Below are positions 1-5,357 of a stretch of 5,357 bases of DNA, piece by piece (within the stretch, counting starts at the first letter, position 1; every line of letters starts with the position of its first letter). The translations under genes were made by a program, and so were the position numbers. This DNA is from Lentisphaeria bacterium (GTDB taxonomy: Bacteria > Verrucomicrobiota > Lentisphaeria > Oligosphaerales > Oligosphaeraceae), in assembly GCA_024405235.1 (NCBI GenBank), contig JAKSPA010000136.1, positions 1-5,357 on the forward strand, read 5' to 3'. The notes beneath the pieces were generated by a model. It was given only the letters and a program-made list of their open reading frames with translations, had not been told where the DNA came from and did not search any database.

Positions 1-1067
1 TCGACGCCGCCCCAGAGGGCGAAGAATGGCTTTCCGTTGCGGAAGAACTGCGGGCCATTTGCCGTCTGGCGGACTTCGACGTCGCTTTTTTCAGCGAATT
101 TCGGATCGACGTCAATGCGTTTCAGAGTGAAATCCGCAACGGCAGGGGTCCCGTCCGTGGTAAAGAACTCGTTGGCTTCAAGGCGAATGACGGCGTCAGC
201 GCTGTCCACGTAGAGTGGCATGGTGTATTTTGCGCAGAGCTGCCATTTGTCCTGGCCAGTGATGACAAGATCCTCTGTCGTGAAGATGACCTTTTCGTCC
301 CAGATGAGATTTCCGCTTGCCTTTGCACGGATGGATAGAGTCGCGGGGAAGGCCTGTCGTGGAATCGGGCCCTGGAAGTCGAAGAGGAGTCGGATGGTTT
401 CGCCTGCGTTGGCGACGACGGGTTGGACCGCGCCTTGGATGAAATGACTCTGCGCACGAGTCATGTCAAAATATGGGAAATACGCGCGGTTGAAATTTTC
501 GTCGCTGAGAGGACGAACGACTTCCGATGCTTCTACGGGCAGCCATGACGAACCGTCGATTGAGCATGCGAAAGTATCGTCTGTGGAAACGCGGCTGAAT
601 GTTCCGTCGGCGTAGCGCACGAAGAGTTCCGCAGTGACGTTTGCGTCGCATTTGTCCACCGTGAAAGACAACTCGTTCGTTCCTGCCTTCACTTTGTCCG
701 TTACGTTGCAGAATTCAGGGTAGGATGGATTGCCGCAACGGGGCAGGGCGATGCCGTTCAATGTCGCGCTCATCGTTCCTGAATCGGAAAAATATTGAAG
801 CCATGCGTTGGAAACGGCCTTTTCTTCAAGAACGGTCTCCTTGCGGAAGGCAATTTTATCGCCTGCCGTCTTTTTCGCGGCGCCGATTTTCTTTCCGCAG
901 AAGAACGGTCCTGCATACAAAGGCTTCTTGTAGATGCCGAAGGCAGGTGTGACGGAAGACCAGATGGGAGAGTTGTATTGCGGTTTCAAGATTTCCTCTG
1001 GAATTTCCGCAGCCGAAAGAAGATTGAAAAGGCAGAGCGCTGTCATCAGGAACAAGTTTCTTTTCAT
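1..1067 (-). CDS. Secreted glycoside-hydrolase-like protein, N-terminal part (runs off left edge)
   Basis: An open frame runs from ATG at 1067 to the left edge: 355 codons with no stop, so the C-terminal part is missing. It starts with a clear signal peptide: KR n-region, hydrophobic core LFLMTALCLFNLL, and a likely cut after SA or SAA at residues 18-20. Residues about 75-180 look like a jelly-roll sugar-binding domain of the kind found at the N-terminus of GH2-type enzymes (a TLNGI strand, then NVTDKVKAGTNELSFTV). Residues about 210-320 look like a second beta-sandwich. The segment GPQFFRNGKPFFALWGG at 339-354 resembles the stretch that opens the TIM barrel in many GH2/GH5/GH42-like enzymes. 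The catalytic residues would lie outside the window, so substrate and family cannot be given. There is no good Shine-Dalgarno sequence before the ATG; the start rests on the signal peptide. It lies 103 nt downstream of the PqqD-like gene and is probably a separate unit acting in carbohydrate breakdown in the envelope or outside the cell. Confidence 0.8.
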   Translation of the reverse strand, partial: MKRNLFLMTALCLFNLLSAAEIPEEILKPQYNSPIWSSVTPAFGIYKKPLYAGPFFCGKKIGAAKKTAGDKIAFRKETVLEEKAVSNAWLQYFSDSGTMSATLNGIALPRCGNPSYPEFCNVTDKVKAGTNELSFTVDKCDANVTAELFVRYADGTFSRVSTDDTFACSIDGSSWLPVEASEVVRPLSDENFNRAYFPYFDMTRAQSHFIQGAVQPVVANAGETIRLLFDFQGPIPRQAFPATLSIRAKASGNLIWDEKVIFTTEDLVITGQDKWQLCAKYTMPLYVDSADAVIRLEANEFFTTDGTPAVADFTLKRIDVDPKFAEKSDVEVRQTANGPQFFRNGKPFFALWGGV

Positions 1068-1170
1068 TGTTGGAGAGACAAATTGTGTTTATGAAGAAAA
1101 AGAACAGTAGGGAATATAACGTGTCAACGCGATTCCGATGGAATGCGAATGTAGCATGCCGAAAAACACA
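1068..1170 (-). promoter_or_regulatory. Intergenic region with candidate promoter and small palindrome
   Basis: This gap separates the PqqD-like gene from the glycoside-hydrolase-like gene. On the minus strand it holds a perfect TTGACA (1127-1122). A TTCTTT follows after 17 nt (1104-1099), which is a poor match to a -10 box, so the promoter is weakly supported. Just upstream of the TTGACA is the palindrome ATTCC-GAT-GGAAT (1132-1144), with partly matching GCG/CGC flanks. It is placed where a repressor or activator could bind, but it is short enough to arise by chance. I see no stem with a T-run, so no intrinsic terminator for the preceding operon is evident. Confidence 0.3.
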
Positions 1171-2013
1171 TCAGCGATGCTCTTCCAGTTTGTAGCGGAA
1201 GCAGTTCCACCACGGGAGATACTGCGTTGTTTCGTTCCAGCGGCGGGCAATCAGCCTATAGTTGTCGAAATAGCGTTCTTCGCCATTGACGAACGCCGTC
1301 TCCTTCGGGTTCTTTCGCCACGGCATGTGCGCTGCCAGAAGATCCCTCAGAACGCGGCCGATTCTGCAGATGCGGTGCCAGCGGAATTGCCGCATGCCTG
1401 CCTTCCCGCCGTGAACGTCTGCTGCATGCCGTAGGTGTTGCGGCGCGACACGCTGCGGCGCGTCGCATGCATGCAGAAGTCGCCGTGCGCTGCGCGGTTC
1501 CGCATCGCCCTGCACAGTAAGCTCCGTCTGCGTTCGCTTTACAACGCGGAAGAGCCTGCCGCTTTTGCATGGTCCGTCTGGATGGATTGCGACAACATCG
1601 CCTGGCTGAATCTCCGCGAAGGGCGTCTCTTCAGTTACGACGGCGTCATAACCGCTGTGCATCACGCCGTACATTCCATAATAATAGTATAACGGCATTC
1701 CGTCCCGCACATCGTCCGTGGGTTCCTCCTGCGTTGCGGCCGCTTCGGTGGTTTCATCGGAAATCAGAAGACGCTTCAGTTGCAGCGCATGAAGAAAGGC
1801 ATGGATGTCGTCAGCGAGAGATTCCGGTGGGTTGGCAGCGAAGGCATTTCGAAGACGACGCACGATTTCTTCCTCTGAGACACCCTCCTCGACATTTCGC
1901 CAGATTTGTGCCGCCATCTTGTTCACTGGCAGCATCAGTCCCTGGCGGACGTCGAATAGACAGCGTTCGTCGCCATGGATCTTCAGTATGACGCCTGGTC
2001 TCGGTTTCAGCAT
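1171..2013 (-). CDS. PqqD-like domain fused to degenerate S24/S26-peptidase-like domain
   Basis: This is a 280-residue protein. Residues about 5-84 form a PqqD-like winged-helix domain: a GVILKI strand, CLFDVRQGLMLPVNKMAAQIW ending at W38, the VSEEEIVRRL helix, and a final DDIHAFLHALQLKRLLI helix. In RiPP pathways this fold binds precursor leader peptides. After an acidic linker (85-104), residues about 105-172 resemble the S24/S26 signal-peptidase-like fold (YGMYGVMHSGYDAVV, IQPGDVVAIHPDG, RLFRVVKR, LTVQGDA). The usual SMxP serine motif reads GVMHSG and the HRVV position reads FRVV, so proteolytic activity is doubtful. Residues 173-235 are rich in Arg and His and less recognisable. The tail ending in YKLEEHR looks like ordinary coding sequence. 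I chose ATG at 2013, which overlaps the kinase stop by 7 nt (ATGCTGA), because the longer start at 2055 only adds residues shadowing the kinase gene. It is probably translationally coupled to the kinase and cytoplasmic. The domain pairing is clear, but its substrate is unknown. Confidence 0.75.
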   Translation of the reverse strand: MLKPRPGVILKIHGDERCLFDVRQGLMLPVNKMAAQIWRNVEEGVSEEEIVRRLRNAFAANPPESLADDIHAFLHALQLKRLLISDETTEAAATQEEPTDDVRDGMPLYYYYGMYGVMHSGYDAVVTEETPFAEIQPGDVVAIHPDGPCKSGRLFRVVKRTQTELTVQGDAEPRSARRLLHACDAPQRVAPQHLRHAADVHGGKAGMRQFRWHRICRIGRVLRDLLAAHMPWRKNPKETAFVNGEERYFDNYRLIARRWNETTQYLPWWNCFRYKLEEHR

Positions 2014-2819
2014 GGCGCCTTTCCCTCCAGAATGTGTCGGAGGTCGCCGCTCCATTGTGCTTCAAGCGCCAGCGGCGCGAAGCGTTCGGAGAGCGTGTAA
2101 ACGACGTCGAGCAGTCGGTCTCCCGTCCATTGGAGCATGGCGGGGGAGAAGCGGCAGCCGTATTGGCACCAGTGGAACGATAGAGAGTGTGCCAGGCGTG
2201 CGCGCCATTCAAGCGAATTGACTGGCGCGATGCGCTCTTCCGTTTCGCCGCACTGGAGCAGAAGAATCTGCCGTATGCGGACGCACGGCTGGAATGGATA
2301 GCGGAGCTTTGGCGACCAATGCTGCGAGTAGTATGACATTGTCGGAAGCGGATAGGCGTAGAGGGCGTCTGGCATGAGTTCGCAGAGTATTATGTCATCG
2401 CCGCGGCAGCTTCCGCCTTGGGCGCGATAGCGGACGGCGGTGGTGCTTTTGCCAGCGCCGCTGTCTGCGAAGAGCAGCGTGCCGCCGTTTTCGTTGCCGT
2501 CGAGCAGGCATCCGTGCAGGAGGAATACGGGAAGGCCGCGTCGTGCGGCTGCAAAGGTTCCATAGCGCAGAAGCCGTGCCCATTCTCCTGAAATCCATGG
2601 TGAAAGGTCGGTTTTCACCACATGTCTGAAGCCCTTTGTCTTTGGCGGAAGGAGTTCTGGAGCGTCCAGAAGATAGCCGTCAGCGGAGAATGTGTCCGCC
2701 GCTTGAACGCATTGCAGGCCCATCAGGCCGCCAAGCGGCGCGAGACGTTTTTCTGCGCGTGTTCCGATAGCCGAAAGCGATATTTCCGAAGAGTGTAGCG
2801 GCAGTTTCAGCGAGAGCAT
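2007..2819 (-). CDS. HprK/PEPCK-fold serine-kinase-like protein
   Basis: This 270-residue protein has an HPr-kinase-like ATP-binding core. The P-loop is LLFADSGAGKSTTAVRY (115-131), with Lys124 and Ser125 in the Walker A positions. It is preceded by FLLHGCLL (99-106), which corresponds to the strand carrying HprK's conserved histidine. Then comes GDDIILCEL (140-148), whose Asp pair fits the metal-binding site, and a PLP turn in YAYPLPTMSYYS (155-165). It lacks the N-terminal domain of true HprK, which regulates carbon catabolite repression in Gram-positives. It looks instead like the stand-alone HprK-like proteins found beside PqqD-type genes in peptide-modifying and exopolysaccharide-type cassettes. 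Homologues in paeninodin-type lasso clusters phosphorylate a serine of the precursor. The ATG is 2 nt after the stop of the RTX gene with no obvious ribosome-binding site, so translation is probably coupled. The fold call is firm. The substrate (neighbouring peptide, RTX protein or something else) is inferred only. Confidence 0.8.
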   Translation of the reverse strand: MLSLKLPLHSSEISLSAIGTRAEKRLAPLGGLMGLQCVQAADTFSADGYLLDAPELLPPKTKGFRHVVKTDLSPWISGEWARLLRYGTFAAARRGLPVFLLHGCLLDGNENGGTLLFADSGAGKSTTAVRYRAQGGSCRGDDIILCELMPDALYAYPLPTMSYYSQHWSPKLRYPFQPCVRIRQILLLQCGETEERIAPVNSLEWRARLAHSLSFHWCQYGCRFSPAMLQWTGDRLLDVVYTLSERFAPLALEAQWSGDLRHILEGKAPC

Positions 2820-2821
2820 GG

Positions 2822-4633
2822 TCAGAAGGCGCTGGCCAATGCGCCGTATGTGTATCCGCTGTATTGAATGCCGTCAGCGGTGCCGATCAATATCTTCTCT
2901 TCAAGGCCGCTGCTGAATCCCGCGATGTCGATGCTTGAGTCGCCTGAAGTGATCTTCGCGCCGAACTCATCGTATGAGACGGCAAGTTCCGTGCCTTCTT
3001 CGAACCAGAGACGGAAATCCATGTCGGGAGAGACGGCGATTGTGTCGTTGCCCCAATCCGCGCCGAATGCGAACACCACTCCGTCCCGCTGTGAGTCGAG
3101 CGTGTCATCGCCTTTGCCGCCCACAAGCAGTGTGGCCTGCGTGCCGCCCCAGAGGATGTCGTTGCCGTCGTTGCCGTAGAGCGCCAGAGAAGCGCTGTCT
3201 TCAGAGACGACGTTGACGCATGTGAGATCGATGATGTCATCGCCATCGCCTGCGCAGATGGCGTCCAGTTTCTGCAGACGGTTCTCACGCTTGTCTTCGA
3301 ATGCTGTGTAGATATCGTCGGCGAAGATGGCGTCATCTTCGCCTGTGAGCATGAGGACTGCCGCGTCGTTATCGGCGCCGCAGAAGACGTTCGCGAAGCG
3401 GTTCTTGCCTTTCAGGTTGGCGTATTTGCCGGTGAAGCAGTTCTGTGCGTAGTATTTTTCGGTCCACTTGCCGATGCTTTCCGCGACGAAGATGTCCGCC
3501 GTGTCGTCCTGCTGCGCCTGAATTTTCGCCGTTGCCGTTGCGGCGACTGTTGCCGTTGCTGCCTTACGGAACTCGCCTGCGCTGTGAAGATCGCGTGTGG
3601 TGACATCCACCGACGCTGTCTGCTTATAGACGGTTGACAGAACGGCGCTGTCCCACCAGCCGGAGGCGATGTCCAATTGGGCGCCGCTTGCGGAAATGCG
3701 TAGCATCTGGCGGTTGCTGACGGTCAGCGATGCCGCCTGACCATCGTTGCTCAGGACAAATCGCACATCGTCCAATTCCAGCGGTGCCGTTTGGGAGACG
3801 ATTCCCAGAACATCGCCGCTTTGGTTCCGAAGCTGCACTTCGGTGGCAAAGCCGCTGGCATTGTCCGCCAGGGCGTAGTCATTGGAGGGCAGGGCGTCTG
3901 TCGTGCGGACGCTCAGTGTCTCCGGCATAGTCGTCAGGCTTGTCCAGTCACGGATGAAGGGCGTATCCGCTGCATCTTCCTTCAAGGCGAAGGTCAGCCC
4001 GCATTGAGATAGATCAAGTTGGCTTAGGCTGTCCGTGTTGCCTTCCAACACAAGATCGCCCTGGATGACGTTATTTTTTAAGAAGGTGATATTGAAATCG
4101 CCCTTTATGGTCAGATTCGTCAGAGTGGCATTGGTGAGACGCAGTGATGCGCCGTTCTCCAGAACCACATCGGAGAGTGTGCCATCGTTGAAATCCAATT
4201 TTGCATCTGATTCGATGTCTATATTCTTCAACGTGCAGTTAATAATATATGAATATCCACCTTCCTGCACATTGATATTGGAAATTATGCTGTTGTTGGA
4301 GCCTCTGAAGATTCCTCCTTTGCCTATTGCTATATCAGTCGCATTCGCTTCGTTGAATATCATCAGCGTGCAGTCGACGACTTCCGCCTGCTGCACCGTG
4401 CCGCCGGCGACACGGGCCGTATCGCAGCCGAAAAGCCGCAGGCGCTGTACTTCGCCGCCGCGTTCGACGAGCAGTTCGTTCGCCTTGCCAACATAGACAT
4501 CGCATGCACGGCCTTCGTCGTGCACGAACATCGTATAATTCCCGTTGTCCTCAAGTTCGACATTGAAGAGACTCTCGCCGCTCCTTGGGTCCAGAGTCTC
4601 TCCTTTGTAGATTTCAACGCCCTTTTCGCTCAT
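2822..4633 (-). CDS. AIDA/RTX repeat exoprotein, likely type I secretion substrate
   Basis: This 603-residue acidic protein has no N-terminal signal peptide (it begins MSEKGVEIYKGE). Residues about 40-215 show imperfect beta-helix repeats of the AIDA/autotransporter-adhesin type (GGTVQQAEVVDCTL, GGIFRGSNNSIISNINVQEGG, NGASLRLTNATLTNLTI). Residues about 285-345 are beta-rich. An Ala/Thr-rich linker (about 358-372) follows. The C-terminal third carries degenerate RTX calcium-binding motifs: GEDDAIFAD (431), AGDGDDIIDL (461), YGNDGNDILWGG (486), VGGKGDDTLDS (504) and FGADWGNDTIAV (523). After these comes a segment like the haemolysin-type calcium-binding-related domain (RLWFEEGTEL through SSIDIAGF, 541-573). 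The C-terminus is small and hydrophobic (YGALASAF), as in substrates read by a type I ABC exporter. No exporter is in the window. A surface adhesin or extracellular structural protein is the likely role. The gene lies 22 nt after the small peptide gene and 2 nt before the kinase. Its N-terminal coding part (about 4060-4370) is visibly more AT-rich than the rest. Confidence 0.82.
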   Translation of the reverse strand: MSEKGVEIYKGETLDPRSGESLFNVELEDNGNYTMFVHDEGRACDVYVGKANELLVERGGEVQRLRLFGCDTARVAGGTVQQAEVVDCTLMIFNEANATDIAIGKGGIFRGSNNSIISNINVQEGGYSYIINCTLKNIDIESDAKLDFNDGTLSDVVLENGASLRLTNATLTNLTIKGDFNITFLKNNVIQGDLVLEGNTDSLSQLDLSQCGLTFALKEDAADTPFIRDWTSLTTMPETLSVRTTDALPSNDYALADNASGFATEVQLRNQSGDVLGIVSQTAPLELDDVRFVLSNDGQAASLTVSNRQMLRISASGAQLDIASGWWDSAVLSTVYKQTASVDVTTRDLHSAGEFRKAATATVAATATAKIQAQQDDTADIFVAESIGKWTEKYYAQNCFTGKYANLKGKNRFANVFCGADNDAAVLMLTGEDDAIFADDIYTAFEDKRENRLQKLDAICAGDGDDIIDLTCVNVVSEDSASLALYGNDGNDILWGGTQATLLVGGKGDDTLDSQRDGVVFAFGADWGNDTIAVSPDMDFRLWFEEGTELAVSYDEFGAKITSGDSSIDIAGFSSGLEEKILIGTADGIQYSGYTYGALASAF

Positions 4634-4655
4634 CGGGAAAGTCTATGGAATGACT

Positions 4656-4847
4656 CTAGTAGTTGTCGTCGTAGGTTTCTTCGCTTTCCGGACCGCCGGT
4701 TTCAGGGTTGGTGCCAGGATTGCCGTCATCGCGGCCGCCGCTTTCTGGGTTGACGCCGAAGACGAAAGAGGCGTCAAGTTCCATGAATTGGGGCTTTTCG
4801 TAGGCAAGCCCCTCTTGGGAAAGTAGTATTCTGTTATCGTTTTCCAT
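4656..4847 (-). CDS. Small acidic Gly/Pro-rich peptide, possible RiPP-like precursor
   Basis: This 63-residue peptide starts MENDNRILLSQEGL and has no homologue I can name. Residues 16-21 read YEKPQF, a YxxPx-hydrophobic motif like the YxxPxL that PqqD-type domains bind in lasso-peptide leaders. A short hydrophobic stretch, FVFGV, follows at 28-32. The C-terminal half (from about N33) is low-complexity and acidic, with two NPE[ST]GG repeats (33-38 and 47-52), an intervening RDDGNPGT and an acidic tail ESEETYDDNY containing Ser, Thr and Tyr. There is no signal peptide and no Cys, which argues against lanthipeptide or sactipeptide chemistry. The ATG at 4847 is chosen because AAGGATGA precedes it by about 11 nt. 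An in-frame ATG at 4859 would add four residues but has the AAGG directly against it. The gene sits in the same transcript as the RTX, kinase and PqqD-like genes. It could instead be a small structural or accessory protein of the secreted RTX partner. Confidence 0.6.
   Translation of the reverse strand: MENDNRILLSQEGLAYEKPQFMELDASFVFGVNPESGGRDDGNPGTNPETGGPESEETYDDNY
4693..4751 (-). repeat. Short direct repeat encoding NPE[ST]GG
   Basis: Two 17-nt copies, at 4735-4751 and 4693-4709, match at 15 of 17 positions. They encode NPESGG and NPETGG inside the small peptide gene. Near-identity at the DNA level as well as the protein level suggests a recent tandem-type duplication of a Gly/Pro-rich unit. 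Confidence 0.7.
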
Positions 4848-4859
4848 ATTGAAAATCAT

Positions 4860-4947
4860 CCTTCTTGATCTGCTTCCGACTTACGGAAAATGAAATTCCC
4901 ATTTTCCGCAGTCGGTTTGTTTCACGAATGTCAACTACAGACGGCGA
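4860..4947 (-). other. Intergenic region between adhesin-like gene and small peptide gene
   Basis: This 88-nt gap holds the strong inverted repeat described separately and the upstream edge of the small peptide's ribosome-binding site. On the minus strand there is a perfect TTGACA (4934-4929), but no convincing -10 box lies 16-19 nt beyond it, so a promoter here is only a possibility. Whether the adhesin-like gene and the peptide operon share a transcript cannot be decided by eye. Confidence 0.35.
4876..4915. repeat. Strong 40-nt inverted repeat (hairpin, possible terminator or attenuator)
   Basis: The arms are CCGACT plus CGGAAAATG (4876-4881, 4884-4892) and their complements (4900-4908, 4910-4915). 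They give 15 base pairs, interrupted only by a TA/C mismatch bulge, around a 7-nt loop (4893-4899). Read on the minus strand, the direction of all genes here, the stem is followed by AAGCAGATCAAG and has no U-tract, so it is not a textbook terminator for the upstream gene. Read on the plus strand it is followed by TTTGTTTC, a better terminator tail, yet no plus-strand gene is present. It could stabilise mRNA ends, attenuate read-through into the peptide gene 28 nt downstream, block antisense transcription, or be a protein-binding palindrome. Confidence 0.75.
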
Positions 4948-5357
4948 TTAGGCCAAGTGGCTCAGAAGCAGGCTCTTGGAGGTGTCATCCACATAGAGCT
5001 TGTAGTTGCTTCCATCGACTGTGCCGAGATAGGCGTTTTCCGTCTTGTCAAAGGTCAGCTTGTTGTCACTGCCGTTCAGGGTGACGCTAGCGAACTTGTT
5101 CCAGTTTCTGAGCGTGTTGTCGCATCCCTTGATGATGGTTGCTTCGCTGCCAGAGGCCAGCGTGAAGCTGCCATCGAACGTGAGATTCAGCGTGTCGCCA
5201 CTGAAGTTGTTGTAGTTGAAGGCGCTGCTGTTTGCGACGGAATCCCATGTGAGAATGGCGTCCGTGCCGCCGATTTCGAATTCCCAAGTGTCTGCGAATT
5301 GCAGGTCAACCTTGGTGGCACCCGTGAAACTCACGGAGGAACCATCGAATACCAGCT
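4948..5357 (-). CDS. C-terminal part of large repeat-type surface protein (enters from right edge)
   Basis: The frame is open from the right edge to the TAA at 4948-4950, giving the last 135 residues; the start lies outside the window. A GTG at 5334 is inside the frame and is not a credible start, because coding continues upstream as LVFDGSS. The sequence is typical extracellular beta-strand repeat material, rich in Asn, Asp, Ser, Thr and Gly with alternating hydrophobic residues (KVDLQFADTWEFEIGG, DTLNLTFDGSFTLASGSE, ASVTLNGSDNKLTFD). It ends NYKLYVDDTSKSLLLSHLA. It resembles the tails of AIDA-type or type-I-exported adhesins, but no complete RTX nonapeptide and no outer-membrane barrel are visible. 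It has the same orientation as the RTX protein downstream, so the two may be co-exported or belong to the same family of surface proteins. The function assignment is by composition only. Confidence 0.65.
   Translation of the reverse strand, partial: LVFDGSSVSFTGATKVDLQFADTWEFEIGGTDAILTWDSVANSSAFNYNNFSGDTLNLTFDGSFTLASGSEATIIKGCDNTLRNWNKFASVTLNGSDNKLTFDKTENAYLGTVDGSNYKLYVDDTSKSLLLSHLA

Noticed and set aside
1..1067. Several 60-110-residue open frames on both strands across the left 1 kb
   Set aside because: They are shadows of the single minus-strand frame that starts at 1067 with a signal peptide and runs to the left edge; their compositions (Arg/Ser-rich) are those of off-frame translation.
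2014..2055. Longer start (ATG at 2055) for the PqqD-like gene
   Set aside because: The extra 14 residues lie wholly inside the kinase gene, and PqqD homology begins just after the ATG at 2013, which forms a classical overlapping stop/start with the kinase TGA.
2007..2819. True HPr kinase/phosphorylase of carbon catabolite repression
   Set aside because: The protein lacks the N-terminal domain of HprK, and the neighbours are surface-protein and PqqD-like genes, not PTS components.
4848..4859. Upstream ATG at 4859 for the small peptide
   Set aside because: It leaves no spacing between the AAGG-type ribosome-binding site and the start codon; the ATG at 4847 has a more usable, though slightly long, spacing.
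4948..5334. Complete 128-residue gene starting with GTG at 5334
   Set aside because: The frame stays open upstream to the window edge with the same beta-repeat composition, so this is the tail of a longer protein.
1..5357. CRISPR array, tRNA, rRNA or insertion sequence
   Set aside because: No regularly spaced repeats, no cloverleaf-like sequence with a T-arm, no rRNA signature stretches and no transposase-like frame were seen on either strand.

Overview
All supported genes lie on the minus strand, so the window reads right to left. By eye the GC content is about 55%. The combination of a secreted multi-domain glycoside-hydrolase-like protein, AIDA/RTX-type repeat proteins, an HprK-like kinase and a PqqD-containing protein recalls Lentisphaerota (Victivallales-like gut anaerobes) within the PVC group. 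That assignment is inference from gene content and style, not from a marker gene.

Layout in transcription order. (1) 5357-4948: the C-terminal 135 residues of a large repeat-type, probably exported, surface protein that enters from the right edge. (2) 4947-4848: an intergenic gap with a strong 40-nt inverted repeat (4876-4915). (3) 4847-4656: a 63-residue acidic Gly/Pro-rich peptide. It has an N-terminal YxxPxF motif and two NPE[ST]GG repeats. (4) 4633-2822: a 603-residue protein with N-terminal AIDA-like beta-helix repeats and C-terminal RTX calcium-binding repeats, a likely type I secretion substrate. (5) 2819-2007: an HprK/PEPCK-fold kinase-like protein with an intact Walker A motif. (6) 2013-1171: a PqqD-like domain fused to a degenerate S24/S26-peptidase-like domain; its start overlaps the kinase stop. 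(7) 1170-1068: a short intergenic region with a candidate promoter and a small palindrome. (8) 1067-1: the first 355 residues of a secreted glycoside-hydrolase-like protein that leaves through the left edge.

Genes 3 to 6 are packed with gaps of 22 and 2 nt and one 7-nt overlap, so they almost certainly form one transcript. A PqqD-like (RRE-type) domain, an HprK-like kinase and a short peptide with a YxxPx-hydrophobic motif recall lasso-peptide clusters with a precursor-tailoring kinase, such as paeninodin. No cyclase, leader protease or radical-SAM enzyme is visible here. The best reading is a candidate peptide-modification or surface-protein-modification cassette attached to RTX/AIDA exoproteins. 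Its substrate could be the 63-residue peptide or the large repeat proteins. This is a hypothesis; the individual domain calls are firmer than the system.
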